Assembly: GCA_027186245.1 (NCBI GenBank)
Contig: CP114496.1
Location: 6,722,001 to 6,786,000 of the forward strand
Origin: Coriaria nepalensis
Taxonomy: Eukaryota; Streptophyta; Magnoliopsida; Cucurbitales; Coriariaceae
Reading direction: 5' to 3'
Length of the DNA stretch: 64,000 bases
A program made the position numbers and the translations under genes. Shown in pieces: positions 1 through 11,672 of the stretch. The number at the start of each line of letters is the position of its first letter. Positions within the stretch are counted from its first letter, which is position 1. A model generated the notes under the pieces. That model made no database searches. It was not told the DNA's origin and saw nothing but the letters and a program-made list of their open reading frames with translations.

Positions 1-1700
1 GAAGGAAGAGCTAAAAGTAAGTCTACATGCGCACTTGATGGTGAGGAATTTTGAGTTAAAGGTGAAGAAGTCGAATAAGAATATGTTTGTTGTCGTATGT
101 ATAGATCCAAATTTCCAGTAGTGAATATGCGCAACCACAAAGAAGAACTCTTCATTTTTCTAAGTTCAAACCTATAAAGATTAGCACACTTGTAATCTTA
201 CATTCACGCAAGTTAATCATCAACATCTATTATTGGTCAATACGTAAATGGTAAGTACTAAAGGTGTAACGATACTCCCAAAGAGTAACTTATTGTTGAT
301 ATTATTTTTATTGATCTATGGTGCAAATTAGTTATTGGAAGATATATAAATCAAGATCTATTACACATGACCTTATTTGGGGTACGACAAAGGTTAGTTA
401 TAGGGACTTACCATTATACATAGGTATGATGAAAACGGTAAATCCAGGGTATGTAACGGTATTTTTAATGGATATAAATAATATATTTCTTTTTTTTTCA
501 AGGTCTTTGGAGCTACAATCAAAGGTTTTTCGAGTTTTTAGAAGGGTTATTTGCATTGATATAACTTTTTTAAAGTATAAGTACAAAGGCACGTTTTTGT
601 CTACAAATGCTTATGATGGTAACTTCCAAATTTATCTAATAGCATGGGTTGTAGTTGTTCGGAGAATGATGCCTTATGGAACAGGTTCTTGAATAGCATT
701 AAGGGTTTGATCCCCGATGCAGCAAATTTGGTTTCTATATTAGATCGGGTAAAGAGTATTAAGAATATTATATGAAGTGCTTACCCTAATGCAAAATACG
801 GCGTATGCATGTAGCACCTTAGGCAAAACATTATGGCCAAATCAAGTGTAGAGCTTTTGGAACTTTTCTACATGACGACCAAAACATGCATAGTTCGAGA
901 CTTTAACAAATACTTGAACGAGATTAGACCACAATGTCTCGATGTGGATACCTATATGCAGATGATTGGATTTCAATTTCGGACGAGAACTCATTTTGAT
1001 GGTGGGCGGTACAATATAATAATTAATAGTATTGTAGGGTCACTTAATGTTTCGTTGAAGAATGTGCATAATTATCCTTTTGTAATCAAGAAGATCCTGA
1101 CAACTTGGTTCTACAAACAAAAATTTACTGCAAATCAAACAAAACCCCATTAACCCCTGAGGTAGAGAAAGTGTTAATAAAAAGACATAGTGAATCGTTA
1201 AGAATAAAGTTTAGTAATGTGAACGAGTCAACGTTTAAGGTAATCGATGGTTCTACTACTAATGCGTCGGTAGATTTGTTGAGAAGAGTTGCACGCAAGG
1301 TTTTTCAATTGGAAAAGATCTTGTGCATTCATGCCTTAGCAGTTCTGAATTTCCTAGCTTCAAGTAATCACAGGGTTGCACCTTACAGCTTATGTTTAGA
1401 ATACCACACAACTTTAAATAGGAGGTAAACGTATGCGTAAGCAATCTGTCTCATGCCATTGAGGGATGATTGGGTGAGACGGATTGATTGGGACTTCCCA
1501 AAAAGTATCCGGTCCATTATTGTTGAACCCCCAATTATGCATAAACAAAGTGGGAGACCGAAAAAAGAGACGTATACCTTCGAGGGGGAATAACCACTGA
1601 AAAGAAATAAGTGTAGCAAGTTTACTAGTCTTGCACATAATAAAATAACATGTCGGAGCTCATTCCTCTGCCGCCCACAGCCCCCGATGCCCCTAATTTC
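1..1700 (+). pseudogene. Decayed Mutator-like element (MULE) transposase, 5' end outside window
   Basis: The remnant can be followed in shifting frames through the usual MULE domain order. At about 1-240 is a MuDR-type N-terminal domain (HTCNL motif preserved, several stops). At about 318-690 the transposase core begins, with ITFLKYKYKGT and DGNFQIYLIA matching the usual D-G-T-F-L-K-x-K-Y-K-G-T and D-G-N-x-Q-I-Y-P-I-A blocks. It continues at about 700-1140, including DFNKYLNEI. A SWIM-like segment ending C-I-H-A-L-A is at about 1255-1350. A GRPKK tail and a zinc-knuckle-like C-x9-C with an intervening H are at about 1545-1640; the second knuckle Cys reads as Phe. Stops and frame changes throughout make it non-coding. 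The first D of the core D-G-T reads D-I-T. Assignment to the MULE superfamily is firm; the element's ends are not resolved. Confidence 0.85.
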
Positions 1701-1874
1701 CCCCATCTAGAGTGATTTGATTTGATGCAATCTTTTTGTATTTTATGATTTGATTTGATACAATCTTTCTATAGTTTAGTGTTCATTTATTGACTTACCC
1801 ATTTTTATGATGAATTTCCTTATAATTTTGTTGATGAATAAGGATTAGGAAAGAGCCATTAAAGAATCCAGATG

Positions 1875-2231
1875 GAGAAACTGTGACTTTTAGGTCACTG
1901 TCCAAAAATTGAGATTATGAAACAGAGACTTTGAGGTCACTATCCTAAATTCTAGATTTCTCGATGGCTCTCATAATTGAGCCATCGAACAATCGAAATT
2001 ATGAAACATAGACTTTGAGGCCACTATCATAAAATCTCGATTTCTCAATGACTTGGGGAATTGAGCCACCGAGCAATTGAGATTATGAAATAGAGACTTT
2101 CAGATCACTATTCTAAAATTTCAATTGCCCGATCACTATTCTGAAATCTCGATTTGCTTAATTGCTCTCGGAATGGAGCCATTGAGCAATCAAAATTATG
2201 AAACTAATACTTTGAGGTCATTGTCCTAAAT
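1875..2231. repeat. Tandem array A, ~84-bp unit with inverted repeats
   Basis: About four degenerate copies, recognised by ATTATGAAACAGAGACTTT-like starts near 1911, 1995, 2080 and 2191 (spacing about 84, 85 and 111). Each unit carries an inverted pair such as TCGATGGCTC (1961-1970) and GAGCCATCGA (1979-1988), a perfect 10-bp stem with an 8-base loop. The array begins about 170 bases after the MULE coding remnant and may be that element's subterminal DNA. Confidence 0.85.
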
Positions 2232-2935
2232 ATGAAAGGTCCAACCTTTATGGTTCAAGATGGAATGTGTATACATTAGGGTTTGATAGAAAAGTCTAAA
2301 CTTTAGGTTCAAAGATAAAATATTCAACATTTATTATTCAAGATGAAATATTTAAATATTGAGGTTTGATAGAAAGGTTTAAACTTTAGGTTCAAACATG
2401 AAAAGTTGAACCATTATGGTTCAAGATGGAATGTATATACATTAAGGTTTAATGGAGATGTCTAAACTTTAGGTTCAAAAATGAAATGTTCAACATTTAT
2501 TATTCAAGATGAAATATTTAAATATTAGGGTTTGATAGAAATGTTTAAACTTTAGGTTCAAAGATGAAAAGTTGAACCTTTATGGTTTAAGATGGAATGT
2601 GTATACATTAAAGTTTAATGGAAATGTCAAAACTTTAGGTTCAAAAATGAAAGGTTCAATGTTCATGATTCAAGATAAAATGTTTAAACATTAGTATTTG
2701 ACATAAACGTCTAAACTGTTGGTTCAACGATGAAAAGTTCAACTTTTATGGTTCGAGATGAATTGCTCAAATATTAGGGTTTGATGCAAATGTCTAAACT
2801 TTAGGTTCAAATATGAAAAGTTCAACTATTATGGTTCAAGATGGTATGTTTAAACATTAGGGTTTGATGGAAAATCTAAACTTTAGGTTCAAAAATGAAA
2901 TATTCAACCTTATTGATTCAAGATAAAATATCTAT
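2232..2935. repeat. Tandem array B, 82-84-bp unit, eight copies
   Basis: The anchor TAAACTTTAGGTTCAAA or a close variant occurs at about 2297, 2380, 2462, 2545, 2629, 2711, 2793 and 2876, giving steps of 82-84 bases. The first six copies alternate between two subtypes (GGTTCAAGATGGAATGT and ATTCAAGATGAAATAT), so a dimer of about 166 bases is the higher-order unit. No open reading frame runs through it. Confidence 0.9.
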
Positions 2936-4846
2936 CGAGTCTATTGAGTAATCGGGCAAAGTGAACAGAGACATTAAAATCTTTATCCTACAATCTTAAT
3001 TGCTCGATGGCTACTAAAAAAGGAACTATCGAGCAAAGTGGACCGAGATTTTTAAGTATTTGTCCTAAAATCTCGATTGATTGATGACTCCTTTTTTAGT
3101 AGTCATTAAGCAATCAAGAATGCAGGACATAGAAATCATGGAAACTCGTGTAAGCAGTATGTCTTTACCAACTTCTTTATGAACAATGTTAGCCTTCATA
3201 AGATCCATCGAAGCTTCAACAACCTGGATATGTCAATAGGTTCCTACTAAGCTACAATTTTATCATGTGAAAATTCATCCGCACTTCTAAAGAGAATGAT
3301 AAAAATATATGTATCATATATTCATGATGTTGATGCATAGAATCGAGCAGGATCCGAGTTTAAGCACCAACACTATTGATTCATAAATATTTCTTGCACA
3401 TGAAAGGTTAGGATGTGTCGAAGTTGTGTCCGACATACCTCTTTTAAAGGTTAAGTTAGTTTTCTGTTTTCTCTAGGAATAGATGAATAGTGAATTTTGG
3501 CGGAGCAAAAACTTGCAACCCCTGAATAGAATTGGGTTTTAGTATTTATATTAATTTATTATAAGACAAAACTTGATTTACTTTACACGGGACACTTTTT
3601 TATTAGTGATATAGACTATCTTTCTTAGTACTCTCTCTATTTTATCTTATGTACTCTGACACTAATATAGATTTGCTCCGTACTATCAGTGTTAGAGAGA
3701 GCCCTCATCTTCTTATCCTTATTCTGTCGTGATGCTGATTCATCGCAAAGCGTGTTCTAAACACCTAGCTCAACACTTATCTTAGGAGGTCCTTAACTTC
3801 TCCATTTGGGTATACTCAGTCCGAGCAATTTAACTCATTCGGTGCCAAGCCAACCAACATGACTTGCTCAGCGTCAAGTTGGTCAGGTCGGACCTCTTCT
3901 TTCATTCGCGACGCCTTGGGCGAATTGTATACCCCATAACTGACGTCACCTTAACTTATGTCTGAGCTGAGCTTGTCTCACCTCTGTCTGGCTTGATTGA
4001 TCCTAGCTCTTCTCTCCGAGGCTCGGTTGAAAGATCTAAATCATTTTTAATATTTTTAGCCTATTCATAATTTTTTTATGGGCCAGGCCAGGGCAAACTT
4101 GGCCCGAACCATTTAGGTGGACTACGAGTGGCTCATTTGATCCGAACTTTACGGATGTGCCCAAAAATTGTCGTACGTTCAAATAGAAAGAAAAGGGGGT
4201 GGGACAATAATTGGCAAGCAAATCTAGTTCGTTAATAAAGTATGATGTTAAAACATCAAGAAAATATCTCCAGCGTGTTTTGATTCATAGTGGCAACAAC
4301 AACAACAACAAGCACTCCCTCTTTACAGCCTGAACCGGTACATGCACAGTTGTTGGACAGTTTTTCTCGTCCAACACAGCTACCACTTACCAGGGCGACA
4401 ACCCAGCAAGGCCATTAGGGCCTGCTATTATTTCCAACTTATTTGGTAATTAAGACACAAAAATCGACCAACCTGATATAACTAACTGACCTTTTTCTTT
4501 CGGTAATAATTGTTTCCAGTGTCTCTAACGGATCTTCATATTAAGGAAATTTTGTTAAGAACTTTAATCGAACGGATTGAAGGCACAATGTCGTCCAGAA
4601 ACAAGAAGAATAAGAAGAAACAATTTACAATATGACAAATGAAATTATGGATTTAGATCAGATTTCTACATACAAATCTCGACTAAAAATTCAAATTATT
4701 TCAAAGAACAACGAAGAAAAGAAAAGAAAAAGAGTTCCTAGATCAACTAGTGTCACTAAATCTAAAATCATGAACAGATTCATACTTCGAACCTTCCAAA
4801 AAAAAAAAAAACACCCCTGATCCGATCTTCTTCACTCGAGATCCGA
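2936..4846. other. Intergenic; hairpin near 3.0-3.1 kb, no gene seen
   Basis: At 2936-3130 more array-like sequence ends with a long inverted repeat (GGCTACTAAAAAAGGAACT near 3010 against CTCCTTTTTTAGTAGTC near 3091). From 3130 to about 4250 no coding region is recognisable. A stretch near 3720-4030 is less AT-rich than its surroundings but has stops in all frames. A short (CAA)n run lies near 4290. The part just below 4847 is probably the 3' UTR of the minus-strand gene beside it; an A-run lies at 4798-4811. Confidence 0.6.
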
Positions 4847-5140
4847 TTAAGGAGGAGGAGGAGGTCTCTCCGACGCCACGACTGCAACCGGAGAAGAAGT
4901 GGAATAAGGAGTGGAGGAACCAGATCCGTGAGAAGCCGCCACCAAAGCCAAGCAGCCTTCGCTCCACGATCGCCGGATCGGATACGACACAGTCGGAATC
5001 GCGTGGGAGCAGTTCGGCGATTTACGAGACTTATGAAGAGCGCAGCTGCAGTTACGATGGTACGGACGTCGCTCGATGTCGCCGTTGCCGCTGATGCATC
5101 CAGAGTAGACGGAGCGGCAGAGTCCCTCGGCTGCGTCCAT
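4847..5140 (-). CDS. Small conserved plant Cys/Ser-rich protein, function unknown
   Basis: A single-exon 97-residue protein. The central motif RRPYHRNCSCALHKSR (about residues 24-39) is followed by a Cys/His pair and VSYPIRRSWSEGCLALVAA (about 53-71), then a Ser/Pro tail ending in five prolines. I recall this layout from short plant proteins loosely annotated as serine-rich-protein-related; no biochemical role is known to me. No signal peptide or membrane segment is visible. The start is the ATG at 5140, the only upstream Met in frame, with a TATA box about 85-95 bases upstream. GC content is higher than in the surrounding DNA and the codons look used, supporting a real gene. The plus-strand frame over the same bases is its antisense shadow. 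Confidence 0.75.
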   Translation of the reverse strand: MDAAEGLCRSVYSGCISGNGDIERRPYHRNCSCALHKSRKSPNCSHAIPTVSYPIRRSWSEGCLALVAASHGSGSSTPYSTSSPVAVVASERPPPPP

Positions 5141-5222
5141 GGCTATATATGTAAATATAGCTCAGGTTGTTACGATCAAGCAGAGCGCATCTTAGTGAGA
5201 GAAATGCTCTGGAAAGTCGAGT

Positions 5223-5262
5223 TATTTATTTATAGAGAGGAGAGAGAGAGAGAGAGAGAGAG
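5223..5262 (-). promoter_or_regulatory. TATA box with adjacent CT-rich tract
   Basis: Read on the minus strand, CTATAAATA ends about 85 bases upstream of the ATG of the small gene at 4847-5140. Directly upstream of it is a pure CT run (GA on the plus strand, about 5237-5262). This is a typical plant core promoter arrangement; the start site would fall near 5195. Confidence 0.65.
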
Positions 5263-6117
5263 TGGAGTTAAGCGAGGCCCCACGTTTGTCGGCAAGAAGC
5301 TGGGTTTTTCAGGCACTTGTTATGCTGTAAAGGCCGTGTGTTGTACTGCTGTTAGGTCTACAGTTTACTAGTATTTTTGGCCGTATGTAAGCGTGTGAAA
5401 AAAAATTAAAATGAATAAACAGAAAATATTTATGTGTAGGTATTTTTATTTAAAGGGCAAGTATAATTATTTATAAACTTTTAATTAATTTCTCTATATT
5501 TTTCATATAATATCTTCGAAAAACTGAAAACTTAAAAGGCATATTGGCAATAGTTTTATAAAAATATTTTTTTATTCTAAATTAAAAATTTATTATTATA
5601 ATTATTGATATGTTTGGAAAATTTTTCTTTAATGAAAAAAAAATTTATCACAGTTAAAAAATTCATAATAATTACATTTGTATAACAATAAGATTTTTCC
5701 CAAAAAAAAAAAAAAAAGAGGAAGTAAGTTTATGAGCAGACTTGATTCTCGGATCAAATTTCAAATCTAGAGATCTGGTTCGAAAATTAGAGCTCCATTT
5801 ATAGAGATTTGCTCGAATAATCCTCCTTAAGATAAGCATAATTCTTAAACTGGCATCTTCTCCCAAACCCCCCACCCTTCTCCCCCTCTTTTTTTTGGTT
5901 CATCTTTAAAAAAAATTTGAAATTTCTTATAATTTTGAAGATATAAATTTAAATACTTTAAAAATATTTATTCACAGCGATTATAATAATATCACATCAT
6001 TAATAATATCACATTATCAAAATCACCGGAAAATATTTTAAAATCAAAATTTCTCTTTTATTAAATGTAGATTTAATATTATCAATATATATAATTCAAA
6101 GTTCGAACGCTTACTTG

Positions 6118-6119
<2 letters not shown>

Positions 6120-6148
<29 letters not shown>
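6120..6148. repeat. (TA)n microsatellite
   Basis: An uninterrupted TA run of about 14 units within AT-rich intergenic DNA. Confidence 0.95.
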
Positions 6149-8922
6149 CTCTAAAGTATACTAGAATGCTCTTTAATATAGTTCTTCCTTAAGGAGATAT
6201 TTCGACCTCCATTTGATATGGATTTTGTTCTTTATAGCAATTTATCATATATTCACACCAAGTTTAAACCTAATTACAAAATTTCATACAAGTTAACAGA
6301 TGTACCAAACAAAATATATAGTTTGAAGACTAAGTTAAACCCGACATTAACAATGTAGGGTTCACATATTTTTATAAAAAAAAAATGTTATATAAGCATA
6401 TAATATACAAAAAAGCGACCGGTTTACAAATCGAAATCAACTTTTTGGGAAAAAAAAGGACAGAGAAAGAGTTTTGGGGTGGCATGAAAACAAAATAAAT
6501 TGCTTGCACGTTGCAATGATCACGTGATTGTCGGGGTTGTAGAAATGTCATGTACAATATGTTTAACAAGCTCTTACTTTTCTCGAGTTAAGTACAAAAC
6601 AAAAGTTGGGACGGTCATCATCAAATTTTATGTTTCGATTTGACCAAGTTTTTTGGATTTCATTGGTATGATGTTGCTCTTCCTCGATTTCTTCTCTCTC
6701 TCTCTCGTTTTTCTTTGTTTTTGTTTGCGAGAAAGTGAAACCAGAAGAAACGAAGATGAATAAGAAAGAGAGAGGAAAGAATATGCTTATATATATTGTT
6801 CAATGGCTTTACGTAATTTGAGGCAATAATGTTGAATTGGGTCACCATGAAATAGGCATCTAGGACTCGGACTCGACACCCTTCCTCTCAATTGCATTTT
6901 ACCAAAGCATTCGAGGGAGAGAGAAATTAAACACTCATGACAAAATTCTTGCATGAATGGTATTGTATAATGTTAGCTCATAGTTTTATAAATGAATTCA
7001 TGTTATATAATAAAATAAGTAATATATAATATGATTTTATTTATCAAATTATATTATAATATTACATATATGATATTATATAAGTCTGTTTCTTAAAAAT
7101 AAAAATAAATGTGTATTATAAAAATAAAATTAACTAATAAATAATATAAAAAAATATATAAAATATATAAATTTTGAATATTTAATATTATATAATAAAT
7201 AGATTAAAAAAATGAAAGGAAAAAGAAGAAGCAAATAATAGGAAATTGAACTAGTAATAAAAAGAAATAAAGGACTATTGATCTATTTATTGGTCACCTA
7301 TTATATATTAAGCTCTTTTTAATTACAATAATACATATTTATATTTTCATTGGTTAGATTTTTATAATTAGATTATATAGCACTAATATTTTTAATTAAG
7401 CTTTTATTGATTATTGTTGCCGGTGTAGAATTATGGTGTACTAATTTCATTTAGGGCCGGCCCAATCATTAAGCAGTTGCCTAAGGCCTTTAATGGGAAG
7501 GGACCCTAAATTTTGCAATGTTCATTGTGTTCTTACTCCAGCCGACCCGACATAAACCTTTTTTTGACCCGTTTGCTCGATAATTGACCCAGTTTAATGA
7601 AATTTTGAGATTTTCTTTTAATTTTATGAAATCATGATTAATTCTTTTGATTAATTTGGTCTCAATATACATTAGTTATTGATTTGAATCGTCAATTTTA
7701 TTAAACCCATTCAAATTTAATCTTAATCCAGGCTTCCTTTCCTAAATAAGAAACAAAGTACCCTTAAATTTCAAATTTCAAATTCTCCTACCATACATCA
7801 TTTTCTTCCAAATTGAGAATATAAATATACTCTTATTCATGCCGCAAATCAATATCCCAAAAACATTTACCCAATAATAATCGAAAATTGAATTTCAAAT
7901 TTACATGCATAGACAAGTACTTGCACTCACGCGCAGCCTGTGTGTTAGCCGTGTGGAAAATGGCTAGCAGTTTTCGACACGGACGGCCTGTGTTTAGCCA
8001 AAGCTGAGGTGGCAAAACACAAACACTTGGATTACAAATGGAGGGCTGAAATTAAAACTAGAGATAAGGTATTAACGCAGATATTCGTCTGGGCTTCATA
8101 TCTCACCATGTGTTCCAAGATCAACACTTATATTCACGAGCAAACAGTGACTGAGATTGAGGTCGGTTAATTATGTTCTGATACTCTAGTTAATTTTTAG
8201 GAGATTATGAAAGTGAAATTGATAATAAAGAGTTTTTATCTCCAAAAATTCATCTATTTTATATTATTATATCAGTTAATTTTTATATTTGGACAAAATT
8301 AAGAAATTCTAGATAAATTTACATATGTTCAGCTTCCGTTACTCAAGTGTCATGATTACTCCATGTTAAAGCAAAGCAAGAAATTAATAGTAATGGACGA
8401 ATAGTCTCCCTTTCATGTTTCCCGGCCATATCATTTAATTGAGAGATATCATTTTATGGAAGCACATCATATTAAGTTAGTTCATACAAGTGATCTAGAT
8501 CTATTTCATTATAAAAATCTGACCCGTTTGAAAATTGATTTGAAATTAGGTTAAAAATAATATAAGAGGGATGAAGTATAATTTGAACATATTTATCTGT
8601 GCCAGTAGAGTTAGATCCAAGCTTGTAAAAGACGTTGGATAGATATTAAATCAAAAAAAAGATGAAAACGTAAAGTTGCGATAAATTACAAAAACCGAAA
8701 CAAGATCCAATAACTATACGAGTCAATGGCCAAACCTTTTCCCTTTAGTCTTCTTCTGCATGTTCTTCTTTTGTTAATTGCCTTAATCTACCAAACCCTT
8801 GTTATGATTTATGACCTAATATATATTAATTATATATACCTAACCTTTATTTTTCTTTTCTTCAATGAAATTATGATTCTCTGTAATGTATTTTTTTTTT
8901 TACTGTGCCACCGCAGTGAAGG

Positions 8923-9150
8923 ATCTGTGATTGTAAATTTAATTTAACACATAATAATAACCATATAATATATACATATATATCTGTGATTATGTTAAAT
9001 TTAATACATAATAAAGTATATTTATATAATTACGTTAAATTTTCTTATATTATAAATAATGTGACGTATACAATTATATATATATATCTGTGATTGTAAA
9101 TTTAATTTATAATATAACTACGTAATCATAAATAATAACCATACAAGAAA
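8923..9150. repeat. Dispersed short repeat upstream of TMN gene
   Basis: ATCTGTGATTGTAAATTTAA or a near copy starts at about 8923, 8982 and 9086. A second word, AATAATAACCATA, occurs near 8955 and 9134. The copies lie 130-770 bases upstream of the TMN start. Confidence 0.75.
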
Positions 9151-9462
9151 GCCTTCCACTTATTATAATATTATTAATAATATTAATAATATTTAATATA
9201 ATATAATTTAATTTATTAAAAGAGGAGTTTTGGTCAAGAAAAAAAAAAAAAAAAACAGAAACGCCAAAAAGCCCCCCCATATGAACCGACAGTTTTATAT
9301 CACGCTCTTTAGCAGCGAATTTCTCCCCCTCTCCGCCATTTCCAGAACCCAGATTCGATTCTCAGAGCTAGGAGAATTCTGCCTCGTTCCTGCTTCTTCT
9401 TCAACTCTCTTTTTTGCCGGAGCCTCCTCTTCTACCTTTGTATGTCTCGGTCTACGTTAAAG

Positions 9463-9662
9463 GTCAGTCAGATCCGTACTTTCAGTCCATTAACTCTATA
9501 TTTTTATCATTTTCGATTGTTCGTATCTGTTTCTTGCACTAGTTAGGTTTTCTATAAAGATTCTATGGAAACTTTTCCTTGTAATTTAAAACCCTTATCG
9601 ATTTTCACCTTTTTTTTTTTTTTTTTTACATTTCGCTCGTTATTTCAATTTCGTTCTTCCAG
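9463..9662 (+). other. 5' UTR intron of the TMN gene
   Basis: Donor AAG|GTCAGT at 9463 and acceptor TTCTTCCAG ending at 9662 after a long T-run (about 9610-9628). It separates a leader exon (about 9290-9462) from the ATG at 9696. Inferred from splice signals only. Confidence 0.65.
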
Positions 9663-9695
9663 ATCTGACACGAATCGAGTACTAATCGTTCATCA

Positions 9696-11672
9696 ATGGA
9701 GTTCCGTGGTCAATTTATTAAGATCTTGGTATTGACTGTTTGCTTGAGTTTCCAATCCGGATATGGATTCTACCTTCCTGGAAGTTACCCTCACAAATAC
9801 GGCGTTGGAGACAAATTATCGGTGAAGGTAAATTCATTGACTTCGATTGATACAGAAATTCCTTACAGCTATTATAGTTTACCTTTCTGTAAGCCTCAAG
9901 AAGGTGTCAAGGACAGTGCTGAGAATCTCGGAGAGCTCTTGATGGGAGATCGGATTGAGAACTCTCCTTATTCGTTCAAGATGTACACGAATGAGACCGA
10001 TTTGTTTCTGTGTCGATCTGATCCATTGAAAGCTGATGATTTCAAGATCTTGAAGGAGAGGATTGATGAGATGTATCAGGTCAATTTGATTCTCGACAAT
10101 TTGCCTGCGATTCGTTATACTCAAAAAGAGGGATTCTTCTTGCGTTGGACTGGTTACCCTGTTGGAATTAAGGTTAAAGATGTGTACTATGTCTTTAACC
10201 ATTTGAAATTCACTGTTCTTGTTCACAAGTATGAGGAGACTAATGTGGCTCGAGTTATGGGGACTGGTGATGCTGCTGAGGTGATTCCTACAATCGGGAA
10301 ATCCAGATCAGATGTGCCGGGGTACATGGTAGTGGGGTTCGAGGTTGTGCCTTGTAGCATCTTACACAATGCTGATTTGGTGAAGAACACTAAGATATAT
10401 GAAAAGTACTCGAATCCTATCAAATGTGACCCCACCACTGTATCTATGCCTATCAAAGAAGGCGAGCCGATTGTCTTTACATATGAGGTTGCTTTTGAAG
10501 AAAGTGATATTAAATGGCCCTCAAGATGGGATGCTTATTTGAAAATGGAAGGCTCAAAGGTCCATTGGTTCTCCATTTTGAACTCTCTCATGGTGATAAC
10601 TTTCCTTGCCGGTATTGTCTTGGTTATCTTTTTGAGGACCGTTAGACGGGATCTTACGAGGTACGAGGAGCTTGATAAGGAGGCTCAAGCTCAGATGAAT
10701 GAGGAGTTATCGGGTTGGAAGCTTGTTGTAGGGGATGTATTCCGGGCCCCATCAAATCCTTCCCTATTGTGTATAATGGTTGGCAATGGAGTTCAAATTC
10801 TTGGGATGGGAACTGTTACCATACTCTTTGCTGCTCTTGGGTTTATGTCCCCTGCTTCACGTGGCACTCTTATTTCAGGTATGCTCTTCTTCTATATGAT
10901 CCTTGGGGTTGGTGCTGGTTATGTTGCTGTTCGTTTATGGAGGACTATTACCAATGGTGAGAACAAAGGATGGGTTTCTGTTTCATGGAAGGTCTCGTGT
11001 TTCTTCCCTGGTATTGCATTTACTATCCTAACCGTTCTGAATTTTCTCTTGTGGGGTAGTCATAGCACAGGGGCCATCCCATTTTCTCTCTTTGTTGTCC
11101 TACTTTTACTCTGGTTCTGTGTTTCTGTCCCTCTTACTCTTGTTGGTGGATACTTTGGTGCCAAAGCTCCTCACATTGAATACCCTGTTAGAACCAATCA
11201 AATTCCTAGGGAAATCCCAGCTCAGAAATACCCATCTTGGCTCTTGGTACTAGGTGCAGGGACTCTTCCTTTTGGTACCTTATTCATTGAGCTCTTCTTT
11301 ATCATGTCTAGTATGTGGATGGGTAGGGTATACTATGTTTTCGGGTTTCTCTTCATCGTTTCTACCCTTCTTGTGGTGGTTTGTGCTGAAGTATCTCTGG
11401 TCCTGACTTACATGCATCTATGTGTGGAGGATTGGAAATGGTGGTGGAAATCCTTCTTTGCTTCCGGTTCGGTATCCATCTATATATTCTTGTACTCCAT
11501 CAACTATCTCATTTTCGATCTTAAGAGCTTAAGTGGGCCTGTCTCAGCGACTCTTTACTTGGGTTATTCCCTTTTCATGGTTCTAGCCATCATGCTTGCA
11601 ACTGGCACAGTTGGGTTCCTCTCTTCGTTCTGGTTCGTGCATTACTTGTTCTCTTCAGTGAAGTTCGATTGA
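9696..11672 (+). CDS. TMN: Transmembrane nine (TM9SF/EMP70) family protein
   Basis: An intact 658-residue single-exon reading frame. It has an N-terminal signal peptide (about 1-24, hydrophobic, ending near the FYLPG that begins the mature EMP70 domain), a lumenal domain of about 265 residues, and then nine predicted membrane segments from about residue 291. The RTVRRDLTRY loop follows the first. It ends in Lys656-Phe-Asp658, matching the C-terminal K-x-D/E Golgi-retention signal described for plant EMP12, so a Golgi/endosomal membrane location is expected. TM9 proteins act in endomembrane sorting, though their molecular mechanism is poorly defined. Length fits the short plant TMN clade (about 640-660 residues). 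The ATG at 9696 immediately precedes a good signal peptide and follows a 5' UTR intron. The family assignment is secure; the exact TMN number is not. Confidence 0.95.
   Translation: MEFRGQFIKILVLTVCLSFQSGYGFYLPGSYPHKYGVGDKLSVKVNSLTSIDTEIPYSYYSLPFCKPQEGVKDSAENLGELLMGDRIENSPYSFKMYTNETDLFLCRSDPLKADDFKILKERIDEMYQVNLILDNLPAIRYTQKEGFFLRWTGYPVGIKVKDVYYVFNHLKFTVLVHKYEETNVARVMGTGDAAEVIPTIGKSRSDVPGYMVVGFEVVPCSILHNADLVKNTKIYEKYSNPIKCDPTTVSMPIKEGEPIVFTYEVAFEESDIKWPSRWDAYLKMEGSKVHWFSILNSLMVITFLAGIVLVIFLRTVRRDLTRYEELDKEAQAQMNEELSGWKLVVGDVFRAPSNPSLLCIMVGNGVQILGMGTVTILFAALGFMSPASRGTLISGMLFFYMILGVGAGYVAVRLWRTITNGENKGWVSVSWKVSCFFPGIAFTILTVLNFLLWGSHSTGAIPFSLFVVLLLLWFCVSVPLTLVGGYFGAKAPHIEYPVRTNQIPREIPAQKYPSWLLVLGAGTLPFGTLFIELFFIMSSMWMGRVYYVFGFLFIVSTLLVVVCAEVSLVLTYMHLCVEDWKWWWKSFFASGSVSIYIFLYSINYLIFDLKSLSGPVSATLYLGYSLFMVLAIMLATGTVGFLSSFWFVHYLFSSVKFD

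Larger units (their letters stand above)
5400..9290. other. Long AT-rich intergenic region, no gene recognised
   Basis: Very AT-rich with stops in all frames. It contains short tandem duplications (AATAATATCACAT twice near 5990-6015), a (TA)n run, and a 6660-6850 stretch with CT-rich DNA that could be a UTR but has no supported coding partner. I see no RNA gene or intact transposon. The last ~30 bases lead into the transcribed leader of the TMN gene. Confidence 0.55.

Noticed and set aside
1875..2935. CRISPR-like array
   Set aside because: Units are adjacent tandem repeats without unique spacers in a plant nuclear context, so it is a minisatellite or satellite.
4928..5371. 147-residue plus-strand frame
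   Set aside because: It overlaps the small minus-strand gene, its promoter and the GA repeat, and shows no family motif; the minus-strand protein is recognisable.
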